Of a stretch of 37,434 bases of DNA, positions 18,728-26,373 are shown piece after piece. Numbering within the stretch: the first letter of the stretch is position 1; each line of letters begins with the position of its first letter. The notes beneath the pieces are model-generated. The model did not search any database. It saw only the letters and a list, made by a program, of their open reading frames with translations, and had not been told where the DNA came from. The stretch is taken from positions 1-37,434 of IMG/VR virus record IMGVR_UViG_3300035142_000018; one strand, given 5' to 3'. The position numbers were made by a program, and so were the translations under genes. This DNA comes from a virus.

Positions 18728-20217
18728 TAGACTAACCCCCCTCGTTTATACATATAATTGGTTGAATACCAGTTCACAGATTCATTTTTGCCTCTAATTT
18801 TTAACCTTGAGGAAAAGTTCATGCCTATCCCGCCGATGGAATTCCACGGTTTATGGATTTTGCTGCCACCTGTCCAGTCAGCTACATCCCAGTCAGCTAC
18901 ATCCCAGGTTGCCCCGGTTGCCGTATAGGTTGATGGATTGTATGCCGCTACGGGGATGGAAAAATCTATTCCTAAACTCACACTAACAGGAAGATCCGAT
19001 TCTGTGCTTAAAACGTTTTGAACCGCTGTGACCTGCTTTAACTGCGCCCTTGACCCTAAATAGTTGTAGGCCGGTAACGCATCAGTGTCGATATTTGCGC
19101 CATCATCGTCATTGCCTTCATCAGCAAGATAAACACTTGCATTCCCGCCGAAATACAATCTGTCGTTATACAAACCCCAACAACGCGCATTCATACCTTT
19201 AAACTGGCAAGGCGCGCCCGTTAAAGTATTGAAAACATGCTGTCTATAGGTTGTGTTAGTGGTCACTGGGACATTGAAAAGCAACATATTAGACCGTGGA
19301 TATAAAATAGCCTGCCAGCCGTAATTATCCCCAAATTCCCTGGTCGCTTCAGATACCGCGCCGTTTATCTGGTCAGAGATAGCTCCTTTCGACCCTCGCC
19401 CGACATTTAATACCGAAGTTAATGGAACATAACCGTCTTTAGTCATTACGATTAAATCGGCTCCGAACTTCACCACCCCCCGGATAGATAAAGGCGCGCC
19501 TATCCTGAAAATGCCAACCAAAGCCCAGTCTGAAGCGTCTCCGGGGTTTGAGCCCTGATAGATTACAGTTTCACCCGAAGACATGAAAAAGACCGCAAGA
19601 TCGTCTACACCATCCCCGCCGTCCCTTGTCCAGGTTCCCATCGTTACAAGCTTTCCGCCAAACTGTGAGACTCTAGAAAGAGGGAATTTGGTTAATGTCC
19701 CGCCTAAAGCGTTAACAGCGGAATACCAAAAGTCTTGTGAATCGTCTTCCCAGAAATAAGTCCTAGACTTGAAAACATTAATTCCGATTAGATTTGCGAC
19801 AGTTAAAGAGGACCCTGAAATGGTCATAGTAGAAATTGCAGAACCGTCAAATTCTAAGGGCGCGTCTTCACCATTGACCAGCCCTAAAAGGCCGTTGAAA
19901 TTAGCCGTTTGCCAACGATTGTTAGAATATCCAGACCCTAAAGAAACCCCGGCTCCTGCTGAAGTGATATTCCAGATATTCCCGTTTGCAGCAGCGAGAA
20001 ACTTCCTGACCGCACCATCGTGGAATTCAGCCAAAGTCTCAACGTCACCGCCTAAAGTGGTAGCATGTTCTGAAAAGCCTTTTCTGATCTGACATCTCCC
20101 TTCCATAGGAAACCAGTTATCTAAGACAACCGCCTGGTCCTCTTTCATCATGTCCAGAGAGTCTCTGGCATTCCAACCCCCGGTAGGAGAAGGAACAGCT
20201 CTAACTTTAGCTTCCAT
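18727..20217 (-). CDS. tail needle/hub or stabilisation-like structural protein
   Basis: 496 residues, beta-rich. PSPTGGWNARDSLDMMKEDQ and VLDNWFPMEGRCQIRKGF are the opening of a conserved podovirus structural family, related in role to P22 gp10 or the T7 tail tube B. No signal or membrane segments. It follows the adaptor gene and precedes the fibre, as expected for a tail-hub protein. Confidence 0.65.
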   Translation of the reverse strand: MEAKVRAVPSPTGGWNARDSLDMMKEDQAVVLDNWFPMEGRCQIRKGFSEHATTLGGDVETLAEFHDGAVRKFLAAANGNIWNITSAGAGVSLGSGYSNNRWQTANFNGLLGLVNGEDAPLEFDGSAISTMTISGSSLTVANLIGINVFKSRTYFWEDDSQDFWYSAVNALGGTLTKFPLSRVSQFGGKLVTMGTWTRDGGDGVDDLAVFFMSSGETVIYQGSNPGDASDWALVGIFRIGAPLSIRGVVKFGADLIVMTKDGYVPLTSVLNVGRGSKGAISDQINGAVSEATREFGDNYGWQAILYPRSNMLLFNVPVTTNTTYRQHVFNTLTGAPCQFKGMNARCWGLYNDRLYFGGNASVYLADEGNDDDGANIDTDALPAYNYLGSRAQLKQVTAVQNVLSTESDLPVSVSLGIDFSIPVAAYNPSTYTATGATWDVADWDVADWTGGSKIHKPWNSIGGIGMNFSSRLKIRGKNESVNWYSTNYMYKRGGLV

Positions 20218-20911
20218 AATCTCTATCAGGCACGTTTAAGCCAACCGATTTAATTGAAGACCCGCCAAGATTCAAAGACCTGGAACCTCCATCACGGGCT
20301 TTAGTCGTACTTAACAAACCCATGTATTCAGTAAAATCAGGCTCCCAGTCTAAACCCTTGGCTTTTTTGTACCTCCAGACCACCCCTTGAGTGATTAATT
20401 CCTCATCGATCCGCCCTACATCGGTATCAGCCTGGAATTTATGCTGTGACGTACCACCTGAAGTTTCAGCCCAGTATTTAGAAATGTATTCGAAATAAAT
20501 TTCCTCTCCGTTTTCCGCCGATGTTATGGTCTGTTCGAATTCCAATTCATTATTTCTAATGCGAGCGCGTAGATTTAACCCGTTAATAGTGGTCCAGCCC
20601 TTTAAAAACTGCCATTCCTGGGAAGTCATTGGATTAATCACAATCCGTTTATCAGAACGGTTCCATGTAGACATGGGGATTATGTAACGAAAGTCAGCAG
20701 GTAAAGAGTAATCCTGGTCACTTGTGACCAACGTTACGTTTCCCTCTTCTTTTAATATCTGCCAAGGATGAGCTTGAGAAATACTCTCACCCTCACGATT
20801 GGCTAACCTTAAAAGCTGTTGCGCGTCTTGAGTGTCATTGTTGACAATTGAAGCAGGAGCCGGAAACCCCACCTCATAAGCAACATCCTGACAAATTGAC
20901 AGTAAACTCAT
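20207..20911 (-). CDS. head-tail adaptor / tail tube A-like protein
   Basis: 234 residues. ICQDVAYEVGFPAPASIVNN, ANREGESISQAHPWQIL, SLPADFRYIIPMSTWNRSDK and TSQEWQFLKG are typical of gp4/gp11-like podovirus adaptors that ring the portal exit. It overlaps the next tail gene by 11 bases and the upstream gene by ATGA. Confidence 0.7.
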   Translation of the reverse strand: MSLLSICQDVAYEVGFPAPASIVNNDTQDAQQLLRLANREGESISQAHPWQILKEEGNVTLVTSDQDYSLPADFRYIIPMSTWNRSDKRIVINPMTSQEWQFLKGWTTINGLNLRARIRNNELEFEQTITSAENGEEIYFEYISKYWAETSGGTSQHKFQADTDVGRIDEELITQGVVWRYKKAKGLDWEPDFTEYMGLLSTTKARDGGSRSLNLGGSSIKSVGLNVPDRDYGS

Positions 20912-21393
20912 GCGACTTTCCTGGGCCGTCCGCGTTTCTTAGCGGGAATAACATCTGGGTCGTTCTTCATCTGTTCTACATCCACAGGATCATCGGCCAC
21001 TTCGGGCTCTTTCTCTACCTCAGAAGCCGCTATATAAGCCTGAGCGCGTTTTCTCAGCGTCACCATACCAGGGTGGCCCAAAACAACCCCATCGCTTAAT
21101 TCGGCTAAATCCTCAACCGTGTTAATTCCGGTAGATTTCAATTCAATCATCGCCGAAGGACTCATACCCGGAATCGCCTGTAATGGTGTTCCATCGGATA
21201 GTTCAAAATCCTGGTCTTTAAATGCGTTCCACCCGTTTGGGTACATGGTTTTGTCTTCCTCTTTCATCGGACGACTAAAAGAGGTGTTTTTATCCCCCTT
21301 GATAAAAATTTCCACATAGACAACATCTTTATAAGTGTCGTCGTGTTGCAGTTGTGGGTGGACGTAAAATCTTGCATAGGTATCAGCTGGCAT
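20908..21393 (-). CDS. structural protein with helix-hairpin-helix and AT-hook-like tail
   Basis: 161 residues from ATG 21393, chosen for its TTGGAGAAAACA site. The central GMSPSAMIELKSTGINTVEDLAEL is a helix-hairpin-helix-like segment. The C-terminus KKRGRPRKVA carries the R-G-R-P core of an AT hook. Both point to DNA contact; it may guide the DNA end near the portal. Confidence 0.6.
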   Translation of the reverse strand: MPADTYARFYVHPQLQHDDTYKDVVYVEIFIKGDKNTSFSRPMKEEDKTMYPNGWNAFKDQDFELSDGTPLQAIPGMSPSAMIELKSTGINTVEDLAELSDGVVLGHPGMVTLRKRAQAYIAASEVEKEPEVADDPVDVEQMKNDPDVIPAKKRGRPRKVA

Positions 21394-22189
21394 TGTTTTC
21401 TCCAATGTGCTTGTGTAAATAGGGGAGTAAACCATCCCCGTGGGTTTGTAACTTGAATAAATGTCCGTGGTTTAAAATCAGGTTCTGGAAGTCCTGCGCT
21501 TGTGCAGCCATGTCCAAAGTAGTAGAAAATGTCCGATCTTTACAAACAATATCTATTTTATTGTTATCTACCTGTTGGTCGTATGCATGGCGTTTGCCAT
21601 CAAATGAGCTATCGTAGCCGTACAGGTGGAAATCCCTGAATCCTAAAGTAAAGGCTAAATTAATTGATCTAAGCCCTACCGTACAACCACCACCGACCAT
21701 TAAAACATCCCCTATAATGTCCCTTTCGCCGATGTTGTGCTGTGCGTGCCACATGGTCACATCGTGACCTTCAAGTTTCTCGAAAACTTTCGGATGGCAC
21801 ATAGAGGCCACGTAATATTTTACCCTTTTATCCGGGGTGAAAATATCCGCAATGATTTCAGAGGTATCTACAAAAACAGTCGCAAAAGGAATGATTCCAT
21901 TTTTGATTAAATAATCCTGGGTTCCGTTAACTGTGAATATCTTCTCTCCGCGTTTTTGTCTTTTCTTTAATGCGGATAATTTCTTTTTCAGAGATGGCCC
22001 ACCGGCAGCGAAATTTAATCTCTCACTGTTAATCGGTAATAAGCCATGTAGGACTTTTACATCCCTGTCGATATTAGCCTTGATATTTTCTAATATCTTT
22101 TCGTTTCCCGGCCCCTTGGATGTGACATTTAGTCGTTTAAGGCCAGGTTGTGTATTCTGTTTTTCTAGTCGTTCTGCTATAGAAGCCAT
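21383..22189 (-). CDS. DUF115 / MptE-like Rossmann protein
   Basis: 268 residues. LNFAAGGPSLKKKLSALKK and MVGGGCTVGLRSINLAFTLG with FRDFHLYGYDSSF match DUF115, a Rossmann-fold family that includes 6-hydroxymethylpterin pyrophosphokinase-like proteins and glycan-linked proteins. The role in a phage is not known; it could modify a virion or host surface component. It lies in the late operon after a run of CTGTCAG repeats. Confidence 0.7.
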   Translation of the reverse strand: MASIAERLEKQNTQPGLKRLNVTSKGPGNEKILENIKANIDRDVKVLHGLLPINSERLNFAAGGPSLKKKLSALKKRQKRGEKIFTVNGTQDYLIKNGIIPFATVFVDTSEIIADIFTPDKRVKYYVASMCHPKVFEKLEGHDVTMWHAQHNIGERDIIGDVLMVGGGCTVGLRSINLAFTLGFRDFHLYGYDSSFDGKRHAYDQQVDNNKIDIVCKDRTFSTTLDMAAQAQDFQNLILNHGHLFKLQTHGDGLLPYLHKHIGENNAS

Positions 22190-22191
22190 AG

Positions 22192-22297
22192 TTTCCGTCA
22201 GAAAGTTATTTTTCTGTCAGCCGGTCTGACAGACGCAAGTTGTTGTTTTGTAAGCTATTTATTTTTTTCTGTCAGAAAGCACATTTTTTCTGTCAGA
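22192..22297 (-). repeat. cluster of CTGTCAG/CTGACAG repeats before the DUF115 gene
   Basis: Five copies of a C-T/C-G-T-C-A-G core, most followed or preceded by runs of T or A: at 22195, 22214, 22225 (inverted, GTCTGACAGAC), 22269 and 22290. TTTCTGTCAGAAA is a perfect palindrome. Two further palindromes (22300-22311, 22320-22343) follow. Likely operator or RNA structure; no protein is known to bind. Confidence 0.55.
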
Positions 22298-22351
22298 TGT
22301 TCCTATAGGAATGGGGCTCATTCCGTTAGTGACTTAACGGAATTAGAACCT

Positions 22352-22597
22352 TTAGTGTTTGGACGAAAGAACCCAATCTGCAAAATTCTCTGCACTATCG
22401 ATTGAGTCTGGCATAACGACGCCTTCTTCAGCCAATGCGGATTTTGCGCTATCTATCACCAACTTTTCCATCTTGTATTTCTGAAATGCGCTATCTACAT
22501 CAATCCCACTGCTTGACTGTCTCAAACTGCAATTACACTGCTCGCCGCAATAAACAAAGCATTTTTTATATTTATTGAAATCAGAAAACAACGGCAT
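22352..22597 (-). CDS. 81-residue cysteine-containing hypothetical protein
   Basis: FVYCGEQCNCSLRQ has three closely spaced cysteines; the rest is helical and acidic. AAAGGTGAAAG precedes the ATG. It stands between two repeat-bearing noncoding stretches in the late operon, so it may be an inserted accessory gene. Function unknown. Confidence 0.5.
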   Translation of the reverse strand: MPLFSDFNKYKKCFVYCGEQCNCSLRQSSSGIDVDSAFQKYKMEKLVIDSAKSALAEEGVVMPDSIDSAENFADWVLSSKH

Positions 22598-22622
22598 ACT
22601 TTCACCTTTTCAATTTGTCAAG

Positions 22623-22732
22623 ACCGGGATAGTGAGATAATTTAATGGTGGAACCGGGATAGTTAATATCCCACTTATAAATCAATAACTTACAAAAGGG
22701 GTATAACCATTAATTAAATAATGGGTATAACC
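22623..22732. repeat. two pairs of short direct repeats in the late-operon gap
   Basis: ACCGGGATAGT occurs at 22623-22633 and 22653-22663 (30 bases apart, about three helical turns). GGGTATAACC occurs at 22699-22708 and 22723-22732. They fill the gap between the terminator after the decoration gene and the 22352-22597 gene, and may restart or control transcription there. Confidence 0.55.
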
Positions 22733-22742
22733 CTTCTACCCA

Positions 22743-22765
22743 TAAAAAGCCCCCCGAAGGGGGCT
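22743..22765 (-). terminator. strong intrinsic terminator after the capsid genes
   Basis: Minus strand: AGCCCCC, TTCG tetraloop, GGGGGCT followed by TTTTTAT. A classic rho-independent terminator immediately after the decoration protein; it would limit or divide late transcription unless read through by an antiterminator. Confidence 0.9.
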
Positions 22766-22771
22766 GGTTGG

Positions 22772-23239
22772 TTAGAACGTGGTTGAACGTGGGAATGAGG
22801 CGATAACCTCTGTTTCCCCTGCTGTAGCCACAGCCGCAACCGCTACCACACCGTCGATATTGGTCTGTGAGGTGCTGGTATCATCCAGCACACCCGCAGT
22901 CGCCGTGGTGTAAAGTGCAACGTCAGCAGCACATGAAGCAGCCACACGAACACTGATATTGGAACCGCGAGTGGCAACCCACCCATAGTCATTATCAGTG
23001 AATGCGACCTGTGCGAAACCGATTTGATGACCATCGTCAGCGATAGCTTTCGTCAAAGCCGCCGCCTGATAGTTCTCATCGATTCCCACAGCGTCATACT
23101 GTGTGATAGCTCCACTGGCCTGTACATAAACCCATTCAGTGCCGTCTGAACCGAGTACACGAGTACCCAGATCAAAACCGGCAGTAGTGGGTGTAGCAGT
23201 GAAATCAACCCCAACGCATCCAGAAGTAGCAAAAGTCAT
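22772..23239 (-). CDS. capsid decoration/stabilisation-like protein
   Basis: 155 residues, A/T/G-rich and beta-predicted: LGTRVLGSDGTEWVYVQASG and VAAVATAGETEVIASFPRS. Small beta-rich proteins directly after the major capsid gene are usually head decoration or head-fibre bases. Terminated by the strong hairpin at 22743-22765. Confidence 0.65.
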   Translation of the reverse strand: MTFATSGCVGVDFTATPTTAGFDLGTRVLGSDGTEWVYVQASGAITQYDAVGIDENYQAAALTKAIADDGHQIGFAQVAFTDNDYGWVATRGSNISVRVAASCAADVALYTTATAGVLDDTSTSQTNIDGVVAVAAVATAGETEVIASFPRSTTF

Positions 23240-23249
23240 AATAACCCCC

Positions 23250-23992
23250 TTAGCTGGCGATGATAACGCCCTGAAGTGAACGGTTAGAACAGGTCATATT
23301 ACCCGCCCAAACTACCGGAATCACCATAGCGTCTTGGTTAATGGAATTGCGCTCATCCAATGGTACGAACTGACGCGAGGAATGTGGCCGCAGATACATA
23401 TAGTCTGTATTCACAAAATACATATGACTGGCAGGACATTGATCATCATAGAACACATCCGCAGTTTTGTATTTTAGTGATTCGAAACCCTGCTCCGCTT
23501 CTGACGCACTTGAGAACCTTTGGTACTGCTGGAGTGATTCTTCAAAATGCGTGTACATAACCGCATCAGCAGCAATAAAGTCAGGTTTGTCAGTACCACG
23601 AATAGTTGACAGCCACATGGTATTCATTCGAGCGCCAATAGTACCCGCTGAGGTCGCAGCAGCAGCAGAATACTGGTTTTGCCAGAAATCGTAAGTGGAC
23701 TGATTAATACCACCAACAGTCGCAGAAGCGGTAGGATCGTCAGCAATCAACAATTGCAAACCGCCCAGGCTTTTCGTGTCGGTAGTACCATCAGCATAAA
23801 CAGCAGTCGCAGCCGAGTTCTGGAGGGTTTTTTCCAGGTTCTTGATGCGCTTATCCAGAAGATTGATGATTCTGGATTTACCAGAGTTCTTGATTTCTTC
23901 CAGGCCGGAAATTGTGACTGTACCGGCAAGCTGTTTCCAATCGTAAGTAGCAGCGTCAAATACTTCCTGTGGGGTAGTATCGAGTACTTCAT
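23250..23992 (-). CDS. major capsid protein, exon 2
   Basis: Second exon of the split capsid gene, about 247 residues. EVLDTTPQEVFDAATYDWKQ, EEIKNSGKSRIINLLDKRIK and LGGLQLLIADDPTASATVGG are typical of a podovirus capsid family. Joined to exon 1 (24857-25058) the coding length is 945 bases, 314 residues, in frame, and the junction reads YSG-YEVLDTTPQ. A stop occurs a few codons upstream in the intron, so splicing is needed. Confidence 0.88.
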
Positions 23993-24856
23993 CAGTTATG
24001 TTATCGCGGCTTTTTTAATTACCGCTTCTGCATGTCGCCATACAGCTCAGACTATATCATCCCTTTCGGGCAGGGCGCTCGTGGGAGGATTACCGGCATT
24101 GCTTTCGCGTTAGCCTCGCCTCCTAGTCGTTGCACCGTCTAAAACGTTTCCGCTTTAGCTTGGCTCAGGATTGACTTCATAACCTCGATTTAGTATTATG
24201 AAGTTGTTCCCTGAATTCACCCCGTTTTACCACCTATACATAATGGCTCGAGCAAAACCACAACCTAGACAAACTTTTTACTGTGAAGTGTGCGGTAAAG
24301 GCTTTCTTCGCAATCAGGCGCAGATTAAAAAAAGCACCCCTCGCTGGTGTTCTCGTGACTGTCAATCCAAAGGAATGTCTGGAAAAAACAATCCGTTTTG
24401 GAATAAATCACACTCCGAAAAGACCAGGAAGAAAATCTCCGACTCTCGTAAAGGCAAACAAATTGGTAATCAACATGCCAAAGGCTATGCACATTCAGAA
24501 GAGGCTAAAAAGAAAATCTCTGAAGCATCTAAAGAAATGTGGAAAAAAAACCGGGACAAAATGATTGCCAGCTTACCTCGTGGAGAGGACCACATATTTC
24601 ACAAACCACCAGAAGAACGGCGGTATCGTAAAGAATTTACACCATATCAAAGACGTGAATGGAAAGATGATCATTGCGCCTATTGCGGCACCACGAAAAA
24701 TCTAGTGTTAGATCACATAATTCCTGTATTTGATGGTGGGACGAATATTAAAGAGAACGCCCAAACTCTTTGCCAAGGTTGTAATATATGGAAAGTCTAT
24801 TTAATCGACCTTCCACGCCGTAATGCCAAATTAGCTATAGATGGGGGCCAAAGTTA
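23993..24856 (-). other. group I intron in the major capsid gene
   Basis: 864 bases on the capsid-coding strand. Conserved core elements are visible: P (TGAATTCAGGGAAC, 24206-24219), Q (AATCCTGAGCCAAGC, 24158-24172), R (GGTGCAACGACTAGGA, 24121-24136) and S (GATATAGTCTGAG, 24046-24058). P4 pairs TCAGG with CCTGA and P7 pairs GACTA with TAGTC. Exon 1 ends in T, the intron ends in G, and P1 can form as exon GGGT with intron GCCC (U-G at the splice site). Splicing restores the capsid frame. Confidence 0.9.
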
Positions 24857-24857
24857 A
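24243..24857 (+). CDS. HNH homing endonuclease, antisense within the group I intron
   Basis: 204 residues from ATG 24243; an upstream in-frame ATG at 24198 would run through the intron P element. N-terminal zinc knuckles (FYCEVCGKGF, RWCSRDCQ), two NUMOD3 DNA-binding repeats (HSEKTRKKISDSRKGK, HSEEAKKKISEASKEM) and an HNH core (CAYCGTTKN, LDHIIPVFDGGTN, NAQTLCQGCN). It points opposite to the capsid gene, and its stop codon reaches one base into exon 1. No good ribosome site or promoter is seen. Confidence 0.88.
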   Translation: MARAKPQPRQTFYCEVCGKGFLRNQAQIKKSTPRWCSRDCQSKGMSGKNNPFWNKSHSEKTRKKISDSRKGKQIGNQHAKGYAHSEEAKKKISEASKEMWKKNRDKMIASLPRGEDHIFHKPPEERRYRKEFTPYQRREWKDDHCAYCGTTKNLVLDHIIPVFDGGTNIKENAQTLCQGCNIWKVYLIDLPRRNAKLAIDGGQS

Positions 24858-25058
24858 CCCTGAGTACCATCCCGCAGTGCCGTTTTCTGCATATTCGAGT
24901 TCTTCGACGATTTCGCGACCACCATCGGCAGGAGACACATTACCTTTTCTGTTCAAACGAGAAAAAAGGGCATTGTGATTCAATACGTTGTCGGACAGTT
25001 TACCTCTCCGATTTCGCAGCGTAGTGGCAACGATTTCGCCAATATTAATAGTAGCCAT
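24857..25058 (-). CDS. major capsid protein, exon 1
   Basis: First exon, 67 codons plus one base: MATINIGEIVATTLRNRRGK to EIVEELEYAENGTAGWYSG. GGAGTCCTTATG-like leader upstream. The D-G-G-R-E-I-V-E-E-L-E-Y block is conserved in this capsid family. Without splicing the frame runs into the intron and stops after seven more residues. Confidence 0.88.
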
Positions 25059-25080
25059 AAGGACTCCTTAAATTGACATA

Positions 25081-26031
25081 TTATGAATAAGTCGCGAACT
25101 GGGCTTCTATTTCTTCACGCCAAGTTTTTGACTCTGATTTTTTCGCTGTGCCTCCGCTTTTGACTCCGGTTGCAGCTTTTTTGGCTTTTTTGACTTTTTC
25201 CTTTATTTCCGCCTTCGGTTCGGCCTTTGACTCCTGAAGAGTAAGGTCTGATCTTAGGGCCAGGGATTTCTGATAGGCTTCCGACATATCACCGGCTAAG
25301 CCGCTGTTTATCAGTCGCCCCATATCTGCTCGAAGTTCCTCGAAGTGAGGATGTTTGAGCGCTCCCTTTTCGTCTGTCTCGTTTTTAAACGATTCGACTT
25401 GTTGAATTAAGCCTTCATGCTCTTGCTGCTGGACCATCGCGTCTCGCTGGGCCTGCTCTTGCTTAATTGAATTAAGCTCATTTCTGAGGTTTAACACCGC
25501 AGGATCTACATCTTCCTCGACCTGCTGGAAATCCACCCCATACTGCTGTGCTAGAGATAGTAACGTGGACTTCGGATCGTTCCTAAGTTCGTCTCTTATC
25601 GCTAACAGTTGCCGGACTGCTCCGACCTCATCTAAGCCATTGATCGCCAGTTCCTGACGGTACGGCTCGAATACTTCTGAAATAGCCTCAGATTTCTTTC
25701 TTATCTGGGCAATCTCTTGTTTTCCTCTTGAATAGTCTGCATCCCGTTCCTTTTCACGCCTTAAAATGACCTCTTGCGCGTCCCTGGGTATTTGTGCAAA
25801 CCTTTCTCGATCCTCGGCATTCCACCCAACAGGCGGGTCCAAGGGCTCTAATTCTTCCTCAGTTTCTTCTTCTGATTCCTCTGTTTCGTCCGTGATTTCT
25901 TCGGTCTCGCCTTCAAGCTCTTCGGCTTCTTCTTCGGTTTCTACCTCTTCGGCAGCTTCTTGTTCATCAAAAGCAGCCGCAATCTCTTTGTGCAGATCAT
26001 CGACTGGCTGTTGTTCAACAGTGTCATTCAT
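25081..26031 (-). CDS. scaffolding protein
   Basis: 316 residues. An extremely acidic N-terminus (E-rich, residues about 20-65), a helical coiled central part (REKERDADYSRGKQEIAQIR, LRNELNSIKQEQAQRDAMVQ) and a basic lysine-rich C-terminus (KEKVKKAKKAATGVK), the end that usually contacts capsid protein. Position just upstream of the capsid gene is standard. It directs procapsid assembly and then leaves. Confidence 0.85.
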   Translation of the reverse strand: MNDTVEQQPVDDLHKEIAAAFDEQEAAEEVETEEEAEELEGETEEITDETEESEEETEEELEPLDPPVGWNAEDRERFAQIPRDAQEVILRREKERDADYSRGKQEIAQIRKKSEAISEVFEPYRQELAINGLDEVGAVRQLLAIRDELRNDPKSTLLSLAQQYGVDFQQVEEDVDPAVLNLRNELNSIKQEQAQRDAMVQQQEHEGLIQQVESFKNETDEKGALKHPHFEELRADMGRLINSGLAGDMSEAYQKSLALRSDLTLQESKAEPKAEIKEKVKKAKKAATGVKSGGTAKKSESKTWREEIEAQFATYS

Positions 26032-26035
26032 ATCT

Positions 26036-26290
26036 CTATCCTTTCTCTACTAGGTCGTGTTTTTTCATAATTTCCCGCCGTTGCTTGCGAGAACTTACAA
26101 AAGTGTCAGTTACAGGGCATTTGTAACCAGGAAAGTCACCCCCACCAATAACTGGGGCGATTTGGGTAGGGACAATAATTAACTTAGTCTCCCCGCCACA
26201 TTCACAAGTAGGGCAGTTTTTTCTGTCTGCTATACTTTTATATGAATCTTGAGTTTTTCCGCATTTACATTGATAGGTATAAAGAGGCAT
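26036..26290 (-). CDS. FmdB-type zinc-ribbon protein
   Basis: 84 residues: MPLYTYQCKCGKTQDSYKSI, then CPTCECGGETKLII. The C-x-C and C-x2-C-x-C pattern near the N-terminus is the FmdB/CxxC ribbon. Common in phage structural operons, without a settled role. The short gap 26291-26373 on its 5' side holds no gene on this strand. Confidence 0.75.
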   Translation of the reverse strand: MPLYTYQCKCGKTQDSYKSIADRKNCPTCECGGETKLIIVPTQIAPVIGGGDFPGYKCPVTDTFVSSRKQRREIMKKHDLVEKG

Positions 26291-26373
26291 AAACCACCAT
26301 GTCAGAAGAACAATTTCTAAGGCTAATCGTTGTAGGCTCGTTGATCAGTGCGATTTTATTCGGCTGGAATCAG

